This document shows positions 1 through 5,440 of a stretch of DNA of 24,312 nucleotides, one piece after another. Source of the stretch: Sellimonas sp963559135. GTDB taxonomy: Bacteria; Bacillota; Clostridia; Lachnospirales; Lachnospiraceae. The notes under the pieces are model-generated. The model saw only the letters and a program-made list of their open reading frames with translations. It ran no database searches and had not been told where the DNA came from. Numbering within the stretch: the first letter of the stretch is position 1; each line of letters starts with the position of its first letter. The DNA lies in the NCBI GenBank assembly GCA_963559135.1, contig CAUWJP010000036.1, positions 1 to 24,312 on the forward strand. Direction: 5' to 3'. The position numbers and the translations under genes were made by a program.

Positions 1-398
1 TACTGTGTCATATGTACTACACATATTTTAGATTCTATAATAAATGTTGGGGTATTTTCTGCTGTTGTCTGCTCTGTCTGTGTTGTCTCTCCACTAGAAG
101 CTTCCTCTGTCGGCTGAGCGGCTGTCGTTTCTTCCTGTTTTGTCTGTACTGCTTCTTCGGTCTGCTCCGTTTCCGTCTGAGTTTCAGTCTCCTCTTGGGC
201 TTGCGTTTCCGTTTCCACAGTCTTCGTCTCTGTCGAAGTGCTTTCTGTCTCCTGTGTCGTTGTCTGGGCTGCTGTCGTCTCTTCCACTGCAGGTACTGCT
301 CCTGCATCTGCTTCTGCAAGTGTGGAGATTCCCGTGCTCAGCATCAAAACCATGCAAAGCACGCTTGCTATGACTCTCTTCCTTCTTTTACTTTTCAT
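1..398 (-). CDS. Secreted Thr/Glu-rich surface protein, N-terminal part (runs off left edge)
   Basis: The frame is open from an ATG at 398 to the window edge, with no stop, so the 3' end is missing. A strong ribosome site (GGAGGAG, 3 bases before ATG) fixes the start. Residues 1 to about 28 form a classical signal peptide: KSKRRKR, a hydrophobic stretch around VLCMVLMLSTG, then an Ala-rich cleavage region. After it comes about 85 residues of low-complexity Thr/Glu/Gln sequence (ETET, TETEQTEE, TTQTEQTT), typical of an extracellular linker or stalk on a cell-surface or secreted Gram-positive protein. The functional domain would lie beyond the edge, so no activity can be assigned. It is the second gene downstream of the proposed invertible promoter at 968-1221 and is therefore a candidate phase-variable surface product (inference). 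Confidence 0.72.
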   Translation of the reverse strand, partial: MKSKRRKRVIASVLCMVLMLSTGISTLAEADAGAVPAVEETTAAQTTTQETESTSTETKTVETETQAQEETETQTETEQTEEAVQTKQEETTAAQPTEEASSGETTQTEQTTAENTPTFIIESKICVVHMTQ

Positions 399-498
399 GG
401 TCTCCTCCTTTAGCTTCCGCTTTCTTTTCTATTACCTGATCCATCAGTTTCAATTTCCTTCCCCCTTCTTCTCTTTCCTGATCGAAACAAATTTCCCC

Positions 499-933
499 TC
501 AGTCAAACAAAATGCTACAGATACGCATTTGTTCTACCATATCCTGTAATTCCTGCCATTTCTGTTTATCCCCCGAGTCCAGGCACTCATGGTCTCCAAT
601 CCAAAGCCAGGGATAGTGTTGAACAATTTCCATCAGCAATTTCCCTGCCGTAACGCCCATCCGCTTTGTTTGGATTTCACACCGTGTACCGTAAATCGTG
701 CCGAGGAAAAATCGTCCTTCTGTATCAGAAGTGACCTCTTCCACAGGAAGCCGGGTCCGGATTGTTCCGTCCTTCCCGCTCTGCTCAATACAGGCCAGCA
801 GGATCCAGTCTTCATCCAGGCTGTCGGACTTTCCTTCTTCCGTTACAAACAGAATTCCATGGTTTATAAATTCCACCTTCTGGGGTGAGATTGTAATATC
901 TCCCCGTTTCAGGCTGCTACATCTATGTTCCAT
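499..933 (-). CDS. Unknown 144-residue protein, first gene below the invertible promoter
   Basis: I do not recognise a family. The frame stays open upstream to a GTG at 972 inside the left inverted repeat, but the ATG at 933 is preferred because GGGGA sits 6 bases before it. The product is soluble, with no signal peptide or membrane segment. It is acidic and mixed alpha/beta, with a Trp-rich stretch (HYPWLWIGDHECLD) near residue 105 and three or four cysteines. A segment around residues 50-90 reads like a small beta-rich regulatory or sensor domain, but this is only an impression. It starts about 35 bp from the left repeat of the proposed switch and is followed after 100 bp by the secreted protein gene, so the two are likely co-transcribed when the switch is ON. 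Confidence 0.6.
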   Translation of the reverse strand: MEHRCSSLKRGDITISPQKVEFINHGILFVTEEGKSDSLDEDWILLACIEQSGKDGTIRTRLPVEEVTSDTEGRFFLGTIYGTRCEIQTKRMGVTAGKLLMEIVQHYPWLWIGDHECLDSGDKQKWQELQDMVEQMRICSILFD

Positions 934-967
934 ATCGTTCCCCGTCTCAATCCCTAAAACACAAACA

Positions 968-992
968 ACCACATAATATCAATTATGTGGTA
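968..992. repeat. Left 25-bp inverted repeat (IRL), lox-like recombination site
   Basis: This site is the exact reverse complement of 1197-1221 over 25 of 25 bases, and the match stops on both sides. It has the layout of a tyrosine-recombinase site: 10-bp arms ACCACATAAT and ATTATGTGGT around a 4-bp asymmetric centre ATCA. Because the centres of the two copies point in opposite directions, recombination between them would invert the DNA in between rather than delete it. Confidence 0.85.
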
Positions 993-1116
993 CCTGATTT
1001 TTCTCCATTTAAAAATGAAGTCCTGTTTTCGGGTGTCCCGTTGATTTTTCAGATAATATGTAAAGGGCGGGTGTTATTTTGATGTCTAAAATTTTCAAAA
1101 ATCTTCCGTGTCAACG

Positions 1117-1145
1117 TTGACGACATCTAATTTATGTTTTAGAAT
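1117..1145 (+). promoter_or_regulatory. Sigma-70-type promoter inside the invertible segment (present orientation: rightward)
   Basis: TTGACG at 1117-1122 and TAGAAT at 1140-1145 are separated by exactly 17 bp. The -35 box overlaps a perfect 12-bp palindrome, GTCAACGTTGAC (1110-1121), which could be an operator. In this orientation the promoter faces the 3' end of the recombinase gene and a terminator-like repeat, so it drives no annotated gene. Confidence 0.65.
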
Positions 1146-1196
1146 AGAGAGGAAAACAAAAAAACTTTGACTAGATGAGATAGACCGACTTTGCAT

Positions 1197-1221
1197 TACC
1201 ACATAATTGATATTATGTGGT
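1197..1221. repeat. Right 25-bp inverted repeat (IRR), lox-like recombination site
   Basis: Exact reverse complement of 968-992, with centre TGAT on the plus strand. It lies 26 bp from the stop codon of the recombinase gene, the usual proximity of a recombinase to its own sites. Confidence 0.85.
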
Positions 1222-1230
1222 GTTTTTTAT
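1199..1230 (+). terminator. Terminator-like hairpin formed by the right repeat plus T-run
   Basis: The arms CCACATAAT and ATTATGTGG pair around a 4-base loop and are followed on the plus strand by TG and a run of six T (1223-1228). This would end the rightward transcript of the promoter at 1117-1145 before it enters the recombinase gene as antisense RNA. The T-run is outside the repeat, so it stays in place after inversion. The stem is AT-rich, so efficiency is uncertain. Confidence 0.5.
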
Positions 1231-1247
1231 TTTCCCGGCTTTTCTTT

Positions 1248-2105
1248 TCATATCTGCAATACGGTCATACGATCGAGTTGTCTTTGATAAATTTCTCCTG
1301 TATTGGAGGTATAGATCCGGGTTACGTTTAGGCTGCTGTGTCCGAGGACATCCGCAAGACCTGTCAATTCTTTTGTTGCCTGATAGTAGACTCTTGCGAA
1401 CAGGTGACGGAGATTGTGAGGAAATATTTTCTCGCCGCTGACTCCTGCCTTCTCTTTTAATGCTTTCATTTCGCTCCAGAGATTGCTCCTGTCTTTTGGC
1501 TTTCCGTTTTTTGTCACAAAAATGCATCCTGTCCGGATTCTCCGGGCTGCCGCGTACATTAACAGTTTTTTACGGATGCTTCCCGTCAGGAAGATTCTCC
1601 GGTACTTTCCTTTATTGTGTACCTCAATTCTCCCCTTTTTCACCTGTTCCACCGTAAAATACTTCAGCTCGCTGACACGGATTCCAGTGACGGCGATCGT
1701 TTCGATGCACAGGGCAAGCTGTACCTTTCCTTCTGTCCTTGCCGTCTGTACCAGGCGCTTATACTCTTGCCGGGTCAGTTCTTTCTCCTCCTGCAAAAAC
1801 AGGTTCTTCTGTGTTTTTACGCGCCGGATTTTGAGCTCGCAATGCCCGCAGAATATCAAAAACTGATTCAGAGCTGCCAGCATGGAATTCACACTGTTTA
1901 CTGCATAATGTTCGAGTAGCCATTCTTTATAAGAAAGAAGTCGTGGCTTGTCAACTTCCCTCTCTTCTCCAAGAAACGCAAAAAAGCATTTTAGATCCGT
2001 AATATATTTCCGGATTGTCGCCTCGGCATTTTCCCTTTCATACAGATACATCTCAAACTCCCTGATCTCGGTTCCCTGTATCATCAATTTCACTTTTTCC
2101 TTCAT
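1248..2105 (-). CDS. Tyrosine recombinase (phage integrase family), likely inverts the adjacent promoter
   Basis: A 285-residue tyrosine recombinase. The ATG at 2105 is chosen over an upstream GTG because GGAGG lies 7 bases before it. Residues 10-95 form the N-terminal SAM-like core-binding domain. The catalytic domain follows from about 110, with the full catalytic set visible: R143 in GIRVSEL, K165 or K167 in the beta-hairpin (NKGKYRR), H230-x-x-R233 (HNLR), H256 (LGHSS) and the nucleophile Y265 (RIYT). Length and motifs fit the stand-alone XerC/D-like or FimB-like recombinases that flip or resolve DNA rather than large phage integrases. No excisionase, phage genes or att sites are nearby. 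Its 3' end adjoins inverted repeats 968-992/1197-1221, so site-specific inversion of that segment is its likely job (inference). Confidence 0.9.
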   Translation of the reverse strand: MKEKVKLMIQGTEIREFEMYLYERENAEATIRKYITDLKCFFAFLGEEREVDKPRLLSYKEWLLEHYAVNSVNSMLAALNQFLIFCGHCELKIRRVKTQKNLFLQEEKELTRQEYKRLVQTARTEGKVQLALCIETIAVTGIRVSELKYFTVEQVKKGRIEVHNKGKYRRIFLTGSIRKKLLMYAAARRIRTGCIFVTKNGKPKDRSNLWSEMKALKEKAGVSGEKIFPHNLRHLFARVYYQATKELTGLADVLGHSSLNVTRIYTSNTGEIYQRQLDRMTVLQI

Positions 2106-2284
2106 AATGATTCCTCCTTGCACCTACTGTTCCCCATCTTTAGTCCCTCTATTAAATAAAGATGGTTTGAACTTCAAAAAAGGTGCTACTTTTTGTTGTT
2201 TCTGCCTTATTTTTCTGCCATAACTATTCGGAATATGTTATGAAAAGATGTTTTCTCCTTACCTTTTCCCTCCTTGGGGTATAC

Positions 2285-2319
2285 ACTGTCCCTAATCAAA
2301 TCAGGGCAGTTTTTCTTTT
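2285..2319 (+). terminator. Terminator-like hairpin without an obvious plus-strand gene
   Basis: ACTG(T)CCCT pairs with AGGGCAGT (one bulged T) around a 9-base loop, followed by TTTTTCTTTT on the plus strand. No plus-strand gene precedes it, so it may be a remnant. Confidence 0.35.
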
Positions 2320-2933
2320 ATCCTTTGATTTCCGTCCATTCGGCCATATTTTTCAATTATTCATTTTTTCAGACGAGAACAGGAAAAACAGAATAGAAAA
2401 GACTTGCTGTTTATTGTATTTCACTTCGCTCGCTCGTACAATAAAATTAATTTCAAAGACAACAACGCCAAGCTCATCTTGGGCGCTTCCACCCTCTACA
2501 CTCAGTTTGTCTGGGATATACGAATATTGAACTTTTAAAAGATATCCCGCCAGAAGATATGGAAGATGTCGCAAAATGCTTCAGCTCTGTATAGCAGGAA
2601 GAACGGTATTCCAATCTGTTCAAGAAGATCCATCTGAAAAATCAGAGTGGAAGCAAGAAGAGAGTGCACTTTCATGGATCAGATTGAATGGCGGAATTTA
2701 TCACAGCATATTTGCCGGAGTAGGCGGAATCATAATAATCCGCTCGCCAGTCTGGACACATAAAAACCCTACTCCATCCCAGTATATCCAATATTTACCA
2801 GCAAATCTTAATCCACTATTAAGAAAATTTCGTTTTCTTTTATGAACTGCACATATTTTAGACACATTTTCTGGTTATACTAAGAATCAGATAGTTGATG
2901 AACAATCACTATCTCCCCCCCCTCATAAAGTAA

Positions 2934-2949
2934 GGCACTTTAAAGTGCC
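2934..2949. repeat. 16-bp perfect palindrome GGCACTTTAAAGTGCC
   Basis: Self-complementary over all 16 bases, flanked by AAAGT and ACTTT that extend the symmetry with interruptions. It has no loop, so it is more likely a protein-binding site or repeat remnant than a terminator. Confidence 0.45.
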
Positions 2950-2990
2950 GCACTTTACTCTCATTCCTTTAGATAACTTATAAAACAGGG

Positions 2991-3021
2991 ACCCCCGCTA
3001 GCCTTTAAGGTTAGCGGGGGT
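2991..3021 (-). terminator. Strong intrinsic terminator after the [2Fe-2S] protein gene
   Basis: ACCCCCGCTAGCC (2991-3003) pairs with GGTTAGCGGGGGT (3009-3021), a 13-bp stem with one G-U pair and a 5-base loop. Downstream on the minus strand comes CCCTGTTTTAT, a modest U-tract. It lies 32 bp past the stop of the gene at 3053-3271. Confidence 0.7.
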
Positions 3022-3052
3022 TCGCTGTTTATGAAACTAAACTATGTAGGTT

Positions 3053-3271
3053 CTATTTTGTCGGATGTGCTGCCCGGTACTCCTGCATCACGCGGGCAAT
3101 ATCCTGTGCGCAGCACTTTCCACTTGGATTCAATTCTGCGCACCTGCAGCTACAACATGCTCCGGTCATCCGTTTTATATCCGCCAGAGTCCTGGCTCCC
3201 TGTTCCATCGCTTCGATGATTTCTCCTCTTGTCACATTGTCACAGTAACAAATTATTTCCTGATCATTCAT
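3053..3271 (-). CDS. BFD-like [2Fe-2S]-binding protein
   Basis: A 72-residue protein of the bacterioferritin-associated-ferredoxin-like (Fer2_BFD) class. It begins with the family hallmark C8-x-C10 (IICYCDNVT), followed by the helix xGEIIEAMEQGARTLADIKRMTG and a second cysteine cluster C39, C40, C42, C44, then C53 and C54. Four of these should hold one [2Fe-2S] cluster. The cluster here is richer in cysteine than usual, and the ligand pair is unclear. Such proteins pass electrons or help iron release, or act as a small subunit or domain of flavin oxidoreductases (known). The start has GAGGGA and AGGA upstream. Its ATG overlaps the TGA of an upstream reading frame (ATGA overlap) that encodes the remnant at 3268-3399, so it was probably translationally coupled to a four-helix membrane protein. 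Confidence 0.75.
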   Translation of the reverse strand: MNDQEIICYCDNVTRGEIIEAMEQGARTLADIKRMTGACCSCRCAELNPSGKCCAQDIARVMQEYRAAHPTK

Positions 3272-3399
3272 TCCTGATCCCTCTTTTCCTTGAAACCTCC
3301 TGCGGCTTCAATCGATCTATGAACTGGGTCCTGTTTATCATAAAACACTGCATGTACAATATGTACCACAATCAGAAGCCAGAACCAAGCTAATTTTCC
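3268..3399 (-). pseudogene. C-terminal remnant of a second four-helix membrane protein
   Basis: A minus-strand frame without its own start reads GKLAWFWLLIVVHIVHAVFY and continues for about 23 hydrophilic residues to a TGA overlapping the ATG of the [2Fe-2S] gene. Its WFWLLIVVHIVHA helix matches the last helix of the intact protein at 4292-4654 (VLLCLLVVVHIVHA). At the DNA level, 22 bases are identical (3350-3371 and 4305-4326), with similarity extending further. The 5' part is lost, and the gene at 3390-4127 ends inside it. I read it as a truncated paralogue, possibly cut when 3390-4127 was inserted. A frame used by readthrough from upstream cannot be excluded. Confidence 0.45.
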
Positions 3400-4127
3400 T
3401 GCCCTTCGCGGGAAGTAAATCGCAACACATCTATAAATTCTTCTGCTGTATAAATTTTGTTTTCTTCTAATTGTGTCATGACATTGTTGGTCGAAATCGG
3501 AATCATATATTCTGCATCTGCTGTCCCGATATAAATTGCATATGTATTGTATCGATACAGGACAACTGTTTTTACATCTTTGATTTCTTTCTGTCCTCTC
3601 AGTTCTTCCTGACCGTTTACAAGTTCGTTTAGCTCTTCCAGATCCGTCAATACTTCCTGCTTTTCTTCCATTTCTCCATAGGCGGCTAATTCAAACTCTC
3701 CCTGATTTTTATAAAATGAAGCCAGACCGACCAGTTCATCCCGGCTATTGCTGAACGGTACCTGTAATACATATTCTTCGGATATATTATCCTTAAACAT
3801 GCCTTTCTGGTCAAATTCATGAATAACGTTTTCACTTTTTAATGTGTAAACTTCATACGCTTTTTCCGGTTCAAACGACAATCCCTCATAAAGTTCCGCA
3901 GGATTTCCTTCTCTTAAGTATGATTTTGTAAGGTTTTCTTGTATTTTAGCAATCATTGTTTCTGATTCAGGCGAGCGAAAAAAGGACTTCATCTCTTTTG
4001 CTTCCTCTTTCAGTCCTAGTGAAATTTGGCTCTCAATCGGACTTTTTACCTCTGTCACAACTGTTCCTGCCAATACTGCCAGAAAGATTCCTGCTGCGCA
4101 TCCGGAAAGTATGGTTTTCCTTAACAT
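3390..4127 (-). CDS. Membrane-anchored extracytoplasmic protein of unknown function
   Basis: A 245-residue protein that I cannot assign to a family. The ATG at 4127 is chosen because GAGGGG lies about 8 bases before it; an in-frame ATG at 4178 lies within a terminator-like leader hairpin. Residues 5-24 (ILSGCAAGIFLAVLAGTVVT) form an uncleaved signal anchor, so the remaining 220 residues should face outside. That part is acidic and mixed alpha/beta, with a helical Glu/Lys-rich stretch (about 30-60), then a region rich in Tyr and Val, and no cysteines apart from the one in the anchor. It has its own strong promoter (4225-4253). It sits between two heme- or iron-sulfur-flavoured genes, but nothing in its sequence shows a redox cofactor. 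Confidence 0.65.
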   Translation of the reverse strand: MLRKTILSGCAAGIFLAVLAGTVVTEVKSPIESQISLGLKEEAKEMKSFFRSPESETMIAKIQENLTKSYLREGNPAELYEGLSFEPEKAYEVYTLKSENVIHEFDQKGMFKDNISEEYVLQVPFSNSRDELVGLASFYKNQGEFELAAYGEMEEKQEVLTDLEELNELVNGQEELRGQKEIKDVKTVVLYRYNTYAIYIGTADAEYMIPISTNNVMTQLEENKIYTAEEFIDVLRFTSREGQEN

Positions 4128-4144
4128 AAAAAAGCCCCTCTCGT

Positions 4145-4174
4145 AAAAACCCCCCGAAGTTGCCGCTTCGAGGG
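4145..4174 (-). terminator. Terminator-like hairpin in the leader of 3390-4127 (possible attenuator)
   Basis: On the minus strand CCCTCGAAG pairs with CTTCGGGGG (9 bp, one G-U) around CGGCAA, followed by GTTTTTAC. It lies between the promoter at 4225-4253 and the start codon at 4127, so it would cut the transcript short before the gene unless antitermination occurs. I saw no known riboswitch consensus before it. Confidence 0.55.
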
Positions 4175-4224
4175 TCATATCTGTTGCTAAAACTTGAACA
4201 ACTTATATTTTTGCTCTTTTGAAC

Positions 4225-4253
4225 ATTATATCATACGCACTGTGTAAGTACAA
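4225..4253 (-). promoter_or_regulatory. Sigma-70-type promoter for 3390-4127
   Basis: On the minus strand: TTGTAC (4253-4248), a 17-bp spacer, then a perfect TATAAT (4230-4225). Transcription would begin near 4218, giving a leader of about 90 bases that contains the hairpin at 4145-4174. Confidence 0.65.
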
Positions 4254-4291
4254 CGTTCATCCGCTGTCTTTTCCCCTTCCGGGCCGCAGCT

Positions 4292-4654
4292 TTATACTAC
4301 AATAGCATGTACAATATGTACCACAACCAGAAGACAGAGCAGTACCGAAAGTACTCTGTGGATCTTCAGCCAGTTTCTGGTCTTTATCCTGCCTTTGAAC
4401 GCCGAAGAAATCAGAAGAATCAGCAGACAGAGCCATGCCAGCTTTCCGCTCATCATCGCCGGGTTGTTTCCAGAGAGAATTCCGTGGACAAGCGAGGTTA
4501 CAAGAAGGAGTATTCCATAGATCGTGTGGGGCTTTAAAACCATCTGAAGTATGTGGTTTCCTCTTGCCGCACCGTTTTTCCGAAGTGGTGCCAGAATACA
4601 GAGTATCAGCAGTATGAATGAAATAACAGTCATAATCAGATTTAATGTTGTCAT
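4292..4654 (-). CDS. Small four-helix membrane protein, candidate b-type heme protein
   Basis: A 120-residue integral membrane protein with four hydrophobic helices at about 4-22, 44-60, 71-86 and 101-119. Histidines H43 and H57 on helix 2 and H99 and H113 on helix 4 are each spaced 14 apart. This paired-His spacing on two facing helices is typical of di-heme b cytochromes such as the cytochrome b561 and b6 folds (known). I therefore infer a heme b or quinone redox protein, but I do not recognise a named gene. The ATG follows GGAGG by 4 bases. A promoter (4700-4728) and a perfect inverted repeat across the transcription start (4680-4695) suggest repression, perhaps by a metal-responsive regulator. 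A truncated relative lies at 3268-3399 beside an iron-sulfur protein gene. Confidence 0.65.
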   Translation of the reverse strand: MTTLNLIMTVISFILLILCILAPLRKNGAARGNHILQMVLKPHTIYGILLLVTSLVHGILSGNNPAMMSGKLAWLCLLILLISSAFKGRIKTRNWLKIHRVLSVLLCLLVVVHIVHAIVV

Positions 4655-4679
4655 AGTACCTCCTGCAAGCCTTTTCTCG

Positions 4680-4695
4680 GTTAGTAATAACTAAC
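4680..4695. promoter_or_regulatory. Operator-like inverted repeat GTTAGT-AATA-ACTAAC
   Basis: A perfect 6-4-6 inverted repeat placed just downstream of the -10 box, over the expected start of transcription for 4292-4654. Sequence and position resemble DtxR/MntR- or Fur-type metal-regulator operators, though the regulator is not identified. Confidence 0.5.
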
Positions 4696-4699
4696 TAAA

Positions 4700-4728
4700 A
4701 GTTTACAATAAATCTGCAGGATTGTAAA
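4700..4728 (-). promoter_or_regulatory. Promoter for 4292-4654
   Basis: On the minus strand: TTTACA (4728-4723), a 17-bp spacer, then TAAACT (4705-4700). Both boxes match the consensus at four or five of six positions. Confidence 0.5.
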
Positions 4729-4768
4729 GTACTTTTTCTTCTGTTCCTGGCGGCCGGGCGGACATTCT

Positions 4769-5434
4769 CTATTCAGAGAATGTCCTTTCCGGATTGTTTG
4801 CCAACGCCTCTTTTGCCAGTTCCTGCATGGAGATCGTCTCTGTCTTATCTTTATACCGAATGGTCAGCACATCGTCCTCATCAATTTTCGTGCTTTTTCC
4901 GTTCAGCCCCATCACGGTATTTTCATCAATAAATGTGTAGCCGTAATAGGCGGATTTCTGATATACCTTTTTCAGAGGATTACGGTATCCTTCTGTAATC
5001 ACAATCGTATTTTCTTCATTTTCGTCCGCCTCTACATAGAGTGTTCTGCCCTCCTGCGGTGTGAATCTCAAAGTTGCAATGCTTCCCGAGGCTTCCACAC
5101 TCATCTTGACATCCGAGGAATCCGCGGTCCATGTGCGTCCATAGTACCACGCTCCTCCCCCGAAGAGAGCGACACAGATCAACACCGCGGCTCCTGCCGA
5201 TGCCGCAATCCTCTGTTTTATTCTCCGATTCAGCTTCCCAAATGGCCGGATGGCTTTCTTGTTCTTTTCTACAGCAGCCTCTGCTGAAAGATCCGCCTGC
5301 ATTTCTTTCAGATATTCTCTACATTCTGCACATCCTTCCAGATGTTCCTCAACCAGTCTGTTGCTTTCCTGGCTTGTCAGCCCATCAATATAACTCGGCA
5401 GTAAATCCCTGATTACTTCGCAATTTAATTTCAT
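4769..5434 (-). CDS. Zinc-finger anti-sigma factor
   Basis: A 221-residue membrane anti-sigma factor. The N-terminus carries the zinc-binding anti-sigma (ZAS, zf-HC2) motif: C5 and H31-x3-C35-x2-C38 (HLEGCAEC), preceded by the usual VIRDLLPSYIDGLTS. Residues 77-97 form one transmembrane helix, and about 120 residues lie outside, with a DUF-like beta-rich sensor domain. The family binds its sigma factor in the cytoplasm and releases it after an envelope signal, usually through proteolysis (known). The start lies 7 bases after the restored end of the sigma gene (5441), the standard sigma/anti-sigma operon. A perfect 10-bp hairpin (4760-4785) overlaps its stop codon but lacks a U-tract. Since the sigma factor appears frameshifted, this regulator may be without a working partner. 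Confidence 0.85.
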   Translation of the reverse strand: MKLNCEVIRDLLPSYIDGLTSQESNRLVEEHLEGCAECREYLKEMQADLSAEAAVEKNKKAIRPFGKLNRRIKQRIAASAGAAVLICVALFGGGAWYYGRTWTADSSDVKMSVEASGSIATLRFTPQEGRTLYVEADENEENTIVITEGYRNPLKKVYQKSAYYGYTFIDENTVMGLNGKSTKIDEDDVLTIRYKDKTETISMQELAKEALANNPERTFSE

Positions 5435-5440
5435 ACTTCA

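Larger units (their letters stand above)
968..1221. other. Putative invertible promoter segment (phase switch)
   Basis: A 204-bp non-coding core (993-1196) is bounded by perfect 25-bp inverted repeats and lies 26 bp from the end of a tyrosine recombinase gene. The core holds a near-consensus sigma-70 promoter reading rightward (TTGACG 1117-1122, 17-bp spacer, TAGAAT 1140-1145). The genes to the left (499-933 and 1-398) read leftward and have no comparable promoter in the present orientation. Inversion would place the -10 at about 1044-1049 pointing left, roughly 110 bp before the first start codon. Recombinase-linked invertible promoters of this design control surface features in gut Firmicutes and Bacteroidota (known). 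Applying that model here is inference from architecture. Confidence 0.78.
2106..2990. other. Gene-poor stretch between recombinase and [2Fe-2S] gene
   Basis: I see no supported gene here; the open frames are short, lack ribosome sites and have odd composition. Visible structure: an 8-bp inverted repeat CATCTTTA/TAAAGATG (2135-2142, 2157-2164) in the recombinase leader; a rightward terminator-like hairpin (2285-2319); an 8-bp stem TTATTGTA/TACAATAA around a CTTCGCTCGCTCG-containing loop (2411-2444); and a 16-bp perfect palindrome (2934-2949). Around 2510-2600 a short plus-strand frame reads LGYTNIELLKDIPPEDMED before a stop, which looks like a decayed gene scrap, but I cannot name it. Confidence 0.5.

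Noticed and set aside
12..413. Plus-strand open frame of 133 residues rich in Cys, Leu and Phe
   Set aside because: It is the antisense image of the Thr/Glu-rich secreted protein; the minus frame has a ribosome site and signal peptide.
934..972. Longer start (GTG at 972) for the unknown protein
   Set aside because: It would begin inside the recombination site, has no ribosome site, and the ATG at 933 has one.
2183..2845. Overlapping open frames on both strands in the gene-poor stretch, such as 2353-2574 and 2576-2845
   Set aside because: No ribosome sites, mixed frames and composition unlike coding sequence; one scrap is noted but not called as a gene.
4127..4218. Known riboswitch in the leader of 3390-4127
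   Set aside because: I could match no known consensus (c-di-GMP, fluoride, preQ1); only the terminator-like hairpin is supported.
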